Under the pieces are notes generated by a model. The model worked only from the letters and a program-made list of their open reading frames with translations, had not been told where the DNA came from and did no database searches. The translations under genes were made by a program, and so were the position numbers. From Gamsiella multidivaricata (taxonomy: Eukaryota; Mortierellomycota; Mortierellomycetes; Mortierellales; Mortierellaceae), in the NCBI RefSeq assembly GCF_025024155.1, contig NW_026251832.1, positions 17,186 to 81,185 of the forward strand: a DNA stretch of 64,000 bases. The letters run 5' to 3'. Position 1 is the stretch's first letter. Every line of letters starts with the position of its first letter. Shown piece after piece: positions 24,918-37,901 of the stretch.

Positions 24918-27900
24918 TGGGCCCTATCAGTCATAGTCATGGTCGTAGTCATCGTCATGATCCCCCTGCCCTGACGTGTTGCTGTGGATCGAGGCGAGCG
25001 AGTGCGGGGTAAGGCTGGCTCAGGATGAATATGGACATTTGTGCCTGCGGGGTCAGGCCCAGAGGGAAACTCTGTTTTACTTTACACGGGGGCCAGGATG
25101 GGCAGGGCCTGCACAGTCACACCGGCCCTGCCTGCAGTAGACCCATGCAACTTTATCCGCCTCAGATCCGCAAGCATGTGAAGATGTTGGGTCGCTCGCT
25201 AACCGCACTCATTGGCCCACTCGAACACGGACACACCCTCCTTTCCCCTCCCCTCCCCTCCCTTCCTATAATCCTATAAACAACCCGAGGAAACAACCCG
25301 CCGGAACAAAGAAAATAAACTTGGACGGACACCCTTTTGCACGGACGCGGAATGCCCAAGATAGAAAGGGCATTTTCATTTTCAATTTTTTTTTTGTTAG
25401 ATGACACATCTTCTTTAAATTGTCGCTGTTGGTCGTCCTGCTCGCTACTGTCGCTTGTCCTTGTCGTGTGCATCTGTCTGTGCATGTGTATGTGTATATC
25501 TGTTGTTGTTTGATCTTCATTCCTCTCTCTCTCTCCATCCTCCGTCCCACCAACACCCTCCCTCACACTATTACTCACTCCTGCCGTCTGTCTGCTTCAC
25601 TATGGCTCATAGTTTGCTATATCCGTCCCCAATTGCGCCAATCCCCACATTTTACCATAAGAGGATGCTTTGCTTGACTCTTTGTTTGTTTGGATCATTC
25701 ACACCACAGGGTATTCTCAGAATGGGTTTAAGCGATGCAAGGCACACCTGCATGACTTTACACATCCCTCTATCCGCTAACGTGTCTTTCCTGCGCATAC
25801 AAACCGTCCAGGTCGCCTAGTGTGAAAAGGAAAAGCGAAAGGGGGGCGGAGGTGTATCCATTATGACTAGAGTTGACACAAAGCAGCTATACAGCTCCAC
25901 TCCTTGAGAAATAATCAGGGACCTGGGCGTAGAAAAAAAAAAAAAAAAAAAAACCGCTAAAAGTGTGAATTCAACTAAGCACTTCAAGCCGTGACAAAGC
26001 AGATTAATTGTTCCGACAAACATGGGGGAGAGGTGGGTATTGTGCTAATGGGGCTCAGTCTTACACTTTATTCTTAATATTTGAGAGACGGCAGCAGTGA
26101 TAGCAGCATAGGACACTCGGCTTTGAGATATGGAGTCCCATTCAACTGGACATTGGTAGAGTAGCAACCGCAATCGGTATTGGCCTTGCAGTATGGTGCT
26201 ATGGACGAAGAATATGTATTGAATGTAGTCATCCAGGCCTTGCAGGGAGTATGTCTTTGCAAGTATTCTTCTGACCCCTCTGACGTCATAAACCACCATA
26301 CAGGGGACATCCGCTCCTTCACGAAGCGTGGGCACCTCCGTCCTTCTGGTTTCTTTTGCGTTTGCCCCTTGCCTCTTGCACGGTTTACCATTTTCAAAAA
26401 TATTATCCACCTGGTCCAGAGCTAACCAAATCAGGCATTTTTGCAATTGTTCCGTGTGCGACATCAAATTGGTGGCGCGCAGTATATATATTTTTTTTTC
26501 TGACTACGCCCAGTAAATATTTTACAGCCCGCCTGGTTACTCTTCCTCTTCTCCCTGGAAGGATATTCGCCTTGTCAAAAGAGTTCAACAGCTGCGCTTA
26601 ATGCCCCTGTATATGTGCTGCTATTAAATATCCTTGCGAACGAAATACCTGTGCTCTGGGCTTTATATTGCATAGATTTATGTCAGCATGTGGACTGTGC
26701 CTATGGCATGTCCGAATCAAACTGAAATGGTATTAAAGCCACAAATGCGAAAGAGAGGGAGAGAACTAGAATGGTGATTGAAAGGAGTGGGATGCAATGA
26801 TAATAAGAAAAGCGTAAGCTTCAAGGCTAAAAGCGTCTGCAACTCGAAAAATAAAATAAAAAAGAGAGCATGAGGATTACGATGAAAGGATAGATAGTTG
26901 GGATTATTTGGACGTGGCACATAGAAATGCCACCTATAGTGTGCTTCGTGCTTCACCACCAAGAATAAATGCGGGCACTTGGCATCGACTCTCTAGGATC
27001 AGTGCCACCAAATTAACAGCGCATCCAAACAAGATTCATTCATCTATGGATCAGTTGTAAGCGTTTTCAGAACTGTAGTCTAGAAACCCAGTGTGAGCAT
27101 AGATAGTCTAACCTCAAAGTTGAGAGCCATTTCTGGAGTTTGGTATTCGACAGAAGAGATAATAGACGATCTTTGATTTGCACTCAAGAGACATTGGATA
27201 CAAGATACAAAGTTAAATTACTCTGTGGTTTTCAACAAAGCCCCGCAAGGGTATGGACCCATCATGATGTTGGATTTCATAACTCGCAATGGGTGTAAGG
27301 AACTTTCCATCGTATAATAAATGAAGATACGAAAAAACAAACTATCGGCTGCATGAAGCTTGTCATACGGAAATGTTGGGCCCGCTGTAATGCAAAGGCG
27401 GGTTAGAATCGTGACCCTTCGTAGTAGAGCACGCCGATAGTCTACTGAAACAATACTCATTGGAAGGACAATGCAAGGCTCAAGGTGCGGGGAAGGAAGC
27501 TTGAGGTGGCAGAAGGAAGAAAGGACGCATTCATGAGCGCGACCAGATCACACTTGTGTTGAGACCAGACCAAATTGCAGCCCAAATCGACCACGTCTGG
27601 CGCACGGCTCCTAACATGGGTGCATCAACGCTACATATTTGCATGGCCTAGGACATGGCTATCCAGCATCGTCATCACCCCTACTCTCGCCAATTTTTGC
27701 TTAATCGTTGGGGGCGCAAGAACAGCAAAAGAGCAATCGTTGGGGGCGCAGGAACAACAAAAGTGCAATCGTTCTGTGTTGAGCAACCGATCCAATGACA
27801 TGGTTGGTCTGATTGGAGCATTAAGGTTGCCAGCAAGCAACACAAAGAAGTGCCATCTGCCTATCCATCCATGCAGAAGCAAATAAAAGGAAGGAAAACA

Positions 27901-28256
27901 GACAGGTCGCTGGAAGTAACTTTGAATACGGAGTACAAATATCCATATCTTATCGGATCAATGTGTGTAGAGTCGGCATAGATCATCGAATTGTGTGCAC
28001 AAGATTCCGTAACATTAAGGTCCACGCCACGTGGATTTCTGTTCATACAACGTTTGGGAGCGTTTACTGCAAACTTTGACGCGAGATAAATCGACGGCTG
28101 AATATGTAACGAAAGCACAAATGATCATGGGCCATGGGTCTCGTATAGGTGCCCATCCAAGCCCATGTCATCCCATGTCCATATCAGCGCCTCTACCCGC
28201 ATTAAGTTTTACCATGGCGCTTTTTCGTCTGTCGCTGGGGCTCCTGTGTGTGTTCA
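24918..28256. other. Gene-poor spacer before the NRPS
   Basis: The left 700 bp are the upstream region of ICL1. From about 25.8 to 28.2 kb the DNA is AT-richer, has no long frame and no recognisable protein. It holds a poly-A run at about 25935-25953, a 32-bp tandem repeat at 27703-27774 and a short Cys-containing minus-strand frame near 26.1-26.4 kb that I do not call. No transporter, regulator or tailoring enzyme was found. Confidence 0.6.
27703..27774. repeat. 32-bp tandem direct repeat, about 2.25 copies
   Basis: The unit begins AATCGTTGGGGGCGCA and recurs at 27703 and 27735 with three mismatches. A third copy starting at 27767 breaks off after about 8 bases. It lies about 550 bp upstream of the NRPS TATA box. 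Function is unknown. Confidence 0.8.
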
Positions 28257-28265
28257 TATAAAAGG
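28257..28265 (+). promoter_or_regulatory. TATA box of the NRPS gene
   Basis: TATAAAAGG lies 228 bp upstream of the proposed first coding ATG (28485). Transcription would begin near 28290, and the leader would carry a short intron ending TTTTGTAG at 28484, directly before the ATG, with a GCTAAC branch site 24-30 nt upstream of the acceptor. Confidence 0.5.
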
Positions 28266-28484
28266 TCGGACTCAGTTGTCTTTTTTACACTGAAATATTC
28301 CTATTTCTCATTTTTCAGAGATCCATCCGTTACGTCTAATAAAACGACCAATAACACCTACTAGTACAGACCAAGGTGCGACATGGACTGGGCTGCGGCC
28401 ATAGGATACATTTACATCCGTCAATCACAATGACACCTGGTGTAAGAGATGAACGTTGCTAACTGTAAATCTGCTCTTTTGTAG

Positions 28485-30010
28485 ATGCCTGAATCCCTCA
28501 ATCCTTCTCAGGAAAAATGCATGTATGTATCAAGCAGCCAGTACCAAGGAGTGTACTCTACACAGAACTTCACGAATGTACTGACGACATCATTTGAAAT
28601 AGCCGTGCGAGCAACATCGCTACCAGCATGGGCACCCATTCTAATGTCTTCAGCCATGACATCGGTCACCAAGGATCGACCAGCATTGATTCTGTAGGTT
28701 ACCTGAGCATTTGTCTCATTTTATTTCTGCGTACATTTTATCGCCAAGCATTCAAGCGGTCGCTAACACGGAACCATCCTCAATACTTAGGGCTCCGTGT
28801 TGCTGGATGGCAGTTCGAGCACTGGGCAATCCGCCACGGACTTAGGTATTTAACTTGCATTGGTACGATGTTATAGACAGCGATTTTCGTGCAGTACAGC
28901 AGATCACCCACCTCTTTATATCATTGTTCACCGTGTAGAAGGACTTCCTGGCCCTCGAGTGACCATTCAAACTGCTTTTGGCAGCATCCACAGCGTCTCA
29001 ATTTCCACCCTGGACACGAAGGGGATCAAGGAGGTATATATGGTCCAAAGCATTGGATATCAATCCCCCTAAAGCTGCACACGTATCTTGTAAAATGATG
29101 ACCAACAGAGGATCTTGTTTTCATGTTTATAGGTCGAAGTCTTTGATAATTTCGAGAGATCGTCAATCGACAAGAGGTACGATCGCTGGACATGTAATTG
29201 ACACCGTGTGAAGTATACATCTTTAAGAATACAAAAATACTCAACGACCTTTCATCCATTGATCTATAAAACACGATAACAGAAACTCTCTTTCCGTCAT
29301 TCCTGGGGCTCTTGACCAAGATGTAAGTATGCTTTCCATCACAATGGCGTTACATGAATACATGTGTCTGAGGCGTCTGGAATTTACACACTTAATTATT
29401 TAACCTTAATCATTTTAGGAGCCCTCTTTGTTTCAACGCGCTGTCTCTAAAGGACATGCCGACATTAGTACTTCTGTCACTCTTGCAGGTAATGGATCTG
29501 TTCCAGTAATGGCTAGATAGTGTCGACTTTTATACATATAAAAAAAAAAGAAGTATTGTAGTCAAACTCAAAGGTCAATGTGTCGTACTGAAGCACCTTC
29601 CCGTCACCTACTATTAGTGTTTGCAGAAGAGACTTTACGCCCCACGATGGACCATCATGCCAGTTCATTTGTAGCCATTAGAGCTGAAGGCAGCAGCGGC
29701 GACTGCACACCGATTTCAACAGTTGTCATCAGTACGGTCGATAAGGTATGGTCTACAGTCTTTGGTGTCGGAAAAAAGGTAGTACTTTGCAATTGTTTAC
29801 TCATCATAACCCCTCTACTGAATTTGAGAGCAGTTTCCGGACAGCGAACTCTCTGACGACGCCTTTAGCATGGCTGCAACCGATTCAGTGGTCAACAGAA
29901 GGAGGTGAGAGTGATAAAGAGCTAGGAATTCGTGCACGATAGCCTTGGCCATGGACGTTGATTACTAACTTCATGATCGCTACTATAATATTAGTCATTG
30001 TGGAACGCCC
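28485..30010 (+). other. Intron-rich N-terminal extension of the NRPS
   Basis: Nine short exons (38-131 nt) and nine introns of about 57-129 bp join into about 225 residues in one frame. Landmarks are MPESLNPSQEK, the Ser-rich GSVLLDGSSSTGQSATDL, YIIVHRVEGLPGPRVTIQTA, VEVFDNFERSSIDKR and TMDHHASSFVAIRAEG. No known NRPS domain or other family is recognised. Composition is Ser/Thr-rich in both halves with a hydrophobic centre (the YIIVHRVEG region). It contrasts sharply with the intron-free modules that follow. Each junction is GT-AG and phase-compatible. Individual junctions, notably 28845/28903, remain inferred. Confidence 0.55.
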
Positions 30011-33000
30011 ATGTCCCGAACAGCATCGGAGACCGCTTCAGTGACCACCCTCCACTCTGTCGAACCAGAATACCAAGTACCCGCGTACAAGGGGTTTGAG
30101 GACCAGGAAGATTATTGGCGCAAGGTGTTCGCGGATGTGCCAGCATCGCTAGATATACCCACTGACCGCCCTCGCCCAGCGATGCAGCCATTTACGGGAG
30201 AAAATCATCAAGTCTGCGTCGATGCACAACTGAAGCGGATGCTCACGGACTTGAGCCGTGAATGCGATATGTGTTTGGCCGATGTCCTGATGGTTGCATG
30301 GGGTGCGGTGCTTTCGCGATTGTCTGGCCAAAACGACATCGTCCTCGGTATGCATAACAACCAAGCCGGAGACGAGGATAACTCTATGCGCTCTTCATCA
30401 AATGTCTTCCCTGTGCGCATCGACCTCTCTGGAGACCTGAACACCACCCAATTGCTCAAACTCGCTAATGAGAGGATCCAGGCCGCAAGGGCTCATACTG
30501 ATGTGTCCTTCGAAAAAACCACCGACCATGCACAGCCACCAGATCAGAGAAGCCATGCACCGCTGTGCCAGGCGGCATTCCGGTGGGGCGATGGGGGCTT
30601 GAGCCATAAAGCGCCGGACACAACCACCGTTCGCTTTGAGCTCGAGTTGGATTTGCAGGAAGAAGGTGACGGGCTTGCTGGGCGCATGCGCTATGCAGCG
30701 GACCTTTTCGACAAGGAGACGATTGTCAGGCACGTTGGATATTGGATTGCGATGCTTGAAGCCATGACTGGGGACATCAAGCGACCTGTCACCAACGTTG
30801 AGATCCTTTCGCTTGCTGAGAGAAAACTCATGCTCGAGACCTGGAACGAACCATACAAGCAATATCCCGACCAGCACTGCATCCACCAGCTTTTCGAGAA
30901 GCAGGCTGCTCAGACACCGGACGCGATTGCTGTGGTCTATGAAGATCAGGCTTTGACTTATGCGGACCTCAATGCACGATCCAACCGACTTGCTCACCAT
31001 CTCATCGGTCTCGGTGTCATGCCGGACTCACTTGTCGCACTCTGTGTGCAGCGCACTCCGGCAATGGTGATCGCCATCCTTGCCATCCTGAAAGCTGGCG
31101 GTGCCTATGTGCCCCTCGACCCCGTCCATGCCAGCGAGCGCCTTCTCGATATCCTCTCCGACTGCGCATCGTCCATTGTTGTGGCTGACAACCATGGACG
31201 CAGCACCATAGGTGAGCTGGCTCTTTCTTCGTTCACCGTGGTGGATCTGGAGTTGATGCCGGAGGGCCCTATCGACAACCCGCAAGTCCCCACTCTGACC
31301 GCCCACCACCTTGCCTATGTGATCTACACCTCTGGTTCTACTGGAAGGCCCAAGGGGGTCATGGTCGAGCATGCAAGCGTCACCCGTTTGTTCGATGCCA
31401 CTGCGTCCTGGTACGGCTTTGACGAGAGCGATGCCTGGTGCATGTTCCATTCCTTCAGCTTCGACGTGTCCGTGTGGGAACTGTGGGGAGCCCTTCGCTA
31501 CGGTGGCAAGCTGGTCCTCCTGGCTAACGACACCGCTCGCTCTCCCGAGGCCCTTTACCGTGTGATCTGCGACCAAGGGGTCACAGTCCTGAACATGACC
31601 CCCAGTGCTTTCAAGCCGCTGATCAAGGTCCAGGCTGAAAGTGAGCAGCACGACCGACTACGCAATGTCATCCTGGCAGGCGAGGCACTGGATCCGGCCA
31701 TTCTGCAGCCGTGGTATGCAAGCCGGCCTAGGGACTCTTCTCGGGTCGTGAACATGTACGGTCCAACCGAGATTACGGTCTATGCGACATACCGTGTGAT
31801 GGGCCCCGAGGACTGTTCGCAGGCAATCAGTCCGATCGGAGTGCGAGTTCCAGACCTGACCACCTATGTCTTGGATAGGCACGGCCAGCCGGTGCCGCTG
31901 GGAGCAATAGGTGAGCTGTGCATCGGCGGTGCAGGTGTGGCCCGGGGGTACCTCAACAGGCCAGAGCTGACAGCAGAAAGGTTCGCTCTCGACGGATTCA
32001 GCGAGGTGCAAGGTGCCCGCATGTACAAGACCGGCGATCTCGTTCGGTATCTCCCAGACGGCAGTCTTGTGTACCTCGGCCGCAACGACCAACAGGTCAA
32101 GATCCGAGGCTTCCGCATAGAGCTTGGCGAGATCGAGGCACGTCTTGTCGAGCACTCGCTGGTCGAGGATGCAGTGGTGGTTGCAGTGGGCGAAGGCACA
32201 GACAAGCGACTGGTAGCGTATGTGGTTGCTGAGGCACACGAGGGCCTTGCACACTTGCTGCGTTCCCATATCTCTGTGAGACTGCCAGAGTACATGACGC
32301 CTGGAGCATTTGTGCGTCTAGACCGGTTGCCACTGACAGCCAACGGCAAACTAGACCGTCGCGCACTGCCTGAGCCAGAGGACGGTGACTTCGCGCGTCA
32401 GGTTTACGATGCTCCCATGGGCGAAATTGAGCGTGCTATTGCTGCGATCTGGACGGAGCTACTGGGAGTGAACCGAATCGGTCGTCATGATAGCTTCCTC
32501 GCCCTTGGTGGGCACTCATTGCTTGCAGTAAGGATGTTGGAGCGTCTGCATGGGTTAGGCTGGACAGTTTCGGTGCGCACATTATTTGAGTCCCCTACTC
32601 TCTGCGTGCTTGCACAAGCTCTGAGCAAACATCAGCCTGTACCTACGCCACCTAACTTCATCACGAAGGAAACTGAGGCCTTGACCCCAGAGATGCTGCC
32701 ACTGATTGATATGAAGCAAGGTGATATCGACCGCATTGTCGATCAAGTACCCGGTGGCCTGGCAAACATTCAAGATATTTACTCCCTTTCACCATTGCAG
32801 GATGGTATTTTGTTCCATCATCTACTCGCCACGGAAGGTGATCCATACCTGCTGACCTCCCATTTGGCATTCAAAGACCGAGCATTATTGGATCGTTACC
32901 TGAAAGCGTTCCAGAAGGTCGTCGATCGCCACGACATCCTGCGCACGGCGATCATCTGGGAAACCATATCTAAGCCAGCACAAGTCGTACTTCGCCATGC

Positions 33001-36000
33001 ACCTCTCCATGTCCAGGAACTCTGCATGGACCCGAGCAATGGACCTATCATGGATCAACTGAGCCGAGATTTTAACCGCAGCAATTATCGTCTGGACTTG
33101 ACCAAAGCACCATTGTTGCACTTTATCATTTCGCAAGATACAGATGGCCGATGGTTGTTAGTACAGATGATGCATCATATCATCGGGGATCATGCAGCAT
33201 TGGAGATGATGAACGGTGAAATCGAGAGTATCCTCAATGGTCTGGAGTACACCCTCTCATCGCCCCAGCCATTCCGGAACCTGGTTGCCCAAGTACGTTC
33301 AGGACCAGTCCCAGAGGCTCACGAACAGTTCTTCAAAGAGATGTTACATGATATCGAGGAGCCCACGCTTCCCTTTGAGCTAGCCGAGGTCCACAATGAC
33401 GGCGAGGATATCGAAGAGGCCCATCGAGTTCTGCCGCAGGACCTGAACGACCGCCTCCGTTCTCAGGCCAGGCGACTTGGCGTGAGTCTGGCGACTTTGT
33501 GCCATGCAGCATGGGCTCAAGTGCTCGCACAGACCAGCAGACAGGAGCGGGTAGTGTTTGGAACAGTTCTAATTGGTGGAATACAAAGCGAACAAGGTGA
33601 TGACCATGCAATGGGACTCTCAATCAATACACTCCCTGTTCGTTGCGACATCGATAAGCAGAGTGTGCAGGAGAGGATCCAGCAGACTCATTCGCGACTT
33701 GCGGCTCTAGTGGAACATGAGCATGCCTCTCTGGCTCAAGCGCAGCGCTGTAGCGGAGTACCGGCCGGATCGCCTTTGTTCAGTGCATTACTGAACTACC
33801 GTCACACATTGATGCCGCCGAGCGACGGCACGGAACCTTCGTCCATTGAGTTCACCAGCAAGGAAGAGCGCGTCAACTACCCAGGCATCGAGTTCTTGGG
33901 CGGCCAAGAGCGCACGAACTATCCGTTTGTCATGTCGGTGGAGGACTTTGGGTCCGCTCTTGGCCTGACAGCTCAAATTCTGCAGCCCATTGACCCTGTG
34001 CGAGTATGTGGATACATGGAGCAGGCGCTTTCCGGTTTGGCCAATGCGCTCGAACACACGCCGGACATGCCGATTCAGGACCTGGATATTTTGCCTCCAG
34101 ATGAGCGCGAGTTGTTCCTTCAGACATGGAATGCCACTGAGGGCCCGTATCCCGACCAGCACTGCATCCACCAGCTTTTCGAGAAGCAGGCTGCTCAGAC
34201 ACCGGACGCGATTGCTGTGGTCTATGAAGATCAGGCTTTGACTTATGCGGACCTCAATGCACGATCCAACCGACTTGCTCACCATCTCATCGGTCTCGGT
34301 GTCATGCCGGACTCACTTGTCGCACTCTGTGTGCAGCGCACTCCGGCAATGGTGATCGCCATCCTTGCCATCTTGAAAGCTGGTGGCGCGTATTTGCCAT
34401 TGGATCCCATCCATGCCAGCGAGCGTCTCCTTGATATTCTGTCCGATGCCTCGCCACCCATCCTCTTGGCTGACACATATGGACGCGACGCACTTGGAGA
34501 GGCAGCTATGTCTTCTTTGACAGTAGTGGATCCAAACGACCCGACCGATGCCTCCGTCGCCAACCCGAGGGTTCCCAGTCTGTCCTCGAGCCATCTTGCC
34601 TATGTCATCTACACGTCAGGGTCAACTGGCAAGCCCAAGGGCGTCATGGTCGAGCACGCAAATATTACCCGACTGTTTGATGCAACGGAAGCGTGGTACC
34701 ACTTCAACAAGAGTGACACCTGGTGCATGTTGCACTCTTTCAGCTTTGATTTCTCGGTATGGGAACTCTGGGGCGCCCTTCACTACGGTGGAAAGTTGGT
34801 TCTCCCGTCACACCAAGTGGCTCGCTCATCGGAGGACCTGTATCGTTTGATCTGCGAGCAGGGAATCACGGTCCTAAACATGACTCCCAGTGCGTTCAAG
34901 CCGCTGGTCAGGGTGCAGGCGCAAAGCGAACTGCAGGATCAGCTGCGCTATGTTATCTTCGGAGGTGAGGCTCTCGAGCCGGCTATCTTGCAGCCATGGT
35001 ATGCCACCCGGTCAGATGATTCTCCCAAGTTGGTGAACATGTACGGCATCACCGAGACGACTGTGCATGTAACCTACCGCGTCATGAAGAAGGAAGACTG
35101 CGTCCAGGCCATAAGCCCTATTGGTGAGAGGATCCCGGATCTGACAGCCTACATCTTGGACACGCGCGGTCAGCTTGCGCCATTGGGAGCCGTGGGAGAA
35201 CTTTGTATCGGCGGAGGAGGAGTCTCTCGTGGCTATCTGAACAGGTCTGAGCTGACAGCCGAGAGATTCCCTCTGGACCCATTCAGTAAGGTACAAGGAG
35301 CACGGATGTACAAGACTGGCGATCTCGCACGTTACATGCCGGATGGTTCTCTTGTGTATCTGGGGCGTAACGATCACCAAGTCAAGATTCGTGGCTTCCG
35401 TATCGAGCTCGGAGAGATCGAGGCGCGTCTTGTCGAACATCCTCTGGTGAATGAGACGGCCGTGCTCGTGCTTGGTGATGGCATTGAAAAGCGTCTTGTT
35501 GCTTACATCGTTGCCGAACCTCAAGAGGAGCTCGCACATATGCTCCGTTCTCACGTTGCTGCAAGACTGCCGGATTATATGACTCCAACTGCATTTGTTC
35601 GACTGGAATCAATGCCCTTGACGCCTAACGGCAAGCTTGATCGTCGCGCGCTACCAGAGCCAGACAGTGGGGCCTTTGTTAGCCAGCAATATGAAGCACC
35701 TCATGGAGATATCGAGTCAATACTGGCTACAATCTGGGGAGACCTACTAAAAATCGATAAGGTCGGGCGTAATGACAACTTCTTTATGCTTGGAGGACAC
35801 TCGCTGCTTGTGGTGCAGATGATCGAAAGACTCCGTCGTGCTGGACTCAGTATGTCGGTGCGTGCTTTGTTCGCTACTCCTACCCTCAGGGTGCTGGCTC
35901 AGTCCCTCGATCAACGCCATGTGGCAGCGGAAGCGCCACCAAACCTCATTGAATCAGATACAAAAAGGATTACGCCGGATCTGTTGCCTCTCATCGACCT

Positions 36001-37868
36001 TACTCAGGATGATATCGACCGCATCGTCAACAAGGTCCCCGGCGGAGTCAGCAATATCCAGGACATATATGCGCTGTCGCCACTACAGGACGGCATACTT
36101 TTCCATCACCTTATGGCTACCAAGGGCGATCCTTACCTAGTTATTATTCGCATGGCCTTTGACAATAGAGACGTGCTGGATCGATATCTGAGTGCAGTTC
36201 AAACAGTCGTCGACCGTCATGACATCCTGCGCACTGCTATTATTTGGGAGAATATATCGGCACCTGCCCAGGTCATTTGGCGCAAGGCGTCTTTGTCGAT
36301 CACCAAACTCTCTCTGGACCCAGCTGACGGACCTATCGCAGAACAGCTCATGCAACGCTACGATCCGCGTCATCACCGCATTGACCTAACGCAGGCACCC
36401 TTGACGCGCTTCGTCATTGCACAGGATATTGGTGAACGTTGGATGGCGATTCAATTGACACACCACCTTATCGACGACCATTCATCGTTGGAGATGATGA
36501 ATGCAGAGATCCAAGATATCCTTGAGGGTCGAGGCGATACACTTGCCACACCACAGCCTTTCCGTAACCTTATTGCGCAGGCACGGTTTGGGCTGAGTGT
36601 TGAGGAACATGAGCGCTTTTTCACCAATATGCTCAAAGAGGTCGACACCCCAGCTCTTCCATATGGGATGTCTGATGTCTATCGTGATGACCTCGATGTC
36701 GTTGAGGCGCGCCACATGCTATCGCAAGACCTGAACGATCGTCTGCGTAACCATGCTAAACGTCTGGGAGTGAGCCTTGCTAGTATGTGCCATCTTGCCT
36801 GGGCGCAGGTGATTGCACGCACCAGTGGACATCAGCGCGTAGTTTTCGGCACTGTTCTGTTTGGGCGCATGGATGCTGGAGTCGGATCGGACAATACGAT
36901 GGGCGTATTCATCAACACGTTGCCCCTCCGAGTGGATCTGGAAGACAATAGCGTTGAGGAAAGCGTGCGTCAGGTTCAACGCGATTTGGCCTCGCTGCTT
37001 GAGCATGAGCATGCATCCCTAGCAGTTGCACAGAGGTGTAGTAGCGTACCAGTAGGGCTGCCGCTTTTTAACGCGATCCTAAACTATCGACATTATACCG
37101 CACTATCCACCTCGACAGAAGGTATTGCCGGTATGACATTTCTCGATGAACAGGAGCGCAGCAACTACCCATTCGCTTTGTCTGTCGAAGATTACGGCTC
37201 TTCCCTTGGTCTCACAGCCCAAATCGCACAGCCGATCAAGTCTGAACATGTATGCAAATACATGGAGCGGGCGCTCTCAGCCCTTGCCGAAGCGCTTGAG
37301 CAAAAGCCGCAAATGCCAGTGCAACATCTCGACATCCTGCCTCATAGTGAGCGCGAACTACTGCTCCAGACATGGAACGCTACCGACCGCCAGTATCCTG
37401 ATCATCTCTGCGTTCACCAGGTGTTTGAGCTCCAGGTGGAGCAGTCTCCTGATGCCATTGCTCTTGTGCACGGCGACCGGTCTCTGGCTTATCGCGAGTT
37501 GAACGAGCGTGCCAACCGTCTTGCACATCAACTTATCAATCTGGGTGTCAAGTCTGGAGAATTTGTTGCCACATTGCTGAGGCGCTCCTTCGAGCTGGTT
37601 ATCGCGGAGATTGCCATTCTCAAGATCGGGGCCGCTTACGTCCCCATTGACCCCAAGGCTCCTGAGGATCGCCAGATCTACATGTTGAGTGATTGCTCAG
37701 CGCGCCTGTTGATCACAGATGGCCAGACGGCCATCCCGCCCACGATCCAAACCCCGCTCTTGCGTTGGACTGAAGCATGCGCTGTGGAACCGAATGATCA
37801 ATGTAAGACAGGATACTGCAACGGAGGGATTCTGTTTTCAAATTATGGGAATGCCATACCTTTAACAC

Positions 37869-37901
<33 letters not shown>

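Noticed and set aside
25020..25280. Coding frame in the ICL1 upstream region
   Set aside because: It is short, has no recognisable motif, and overlaps the expected promoter of ICL1.
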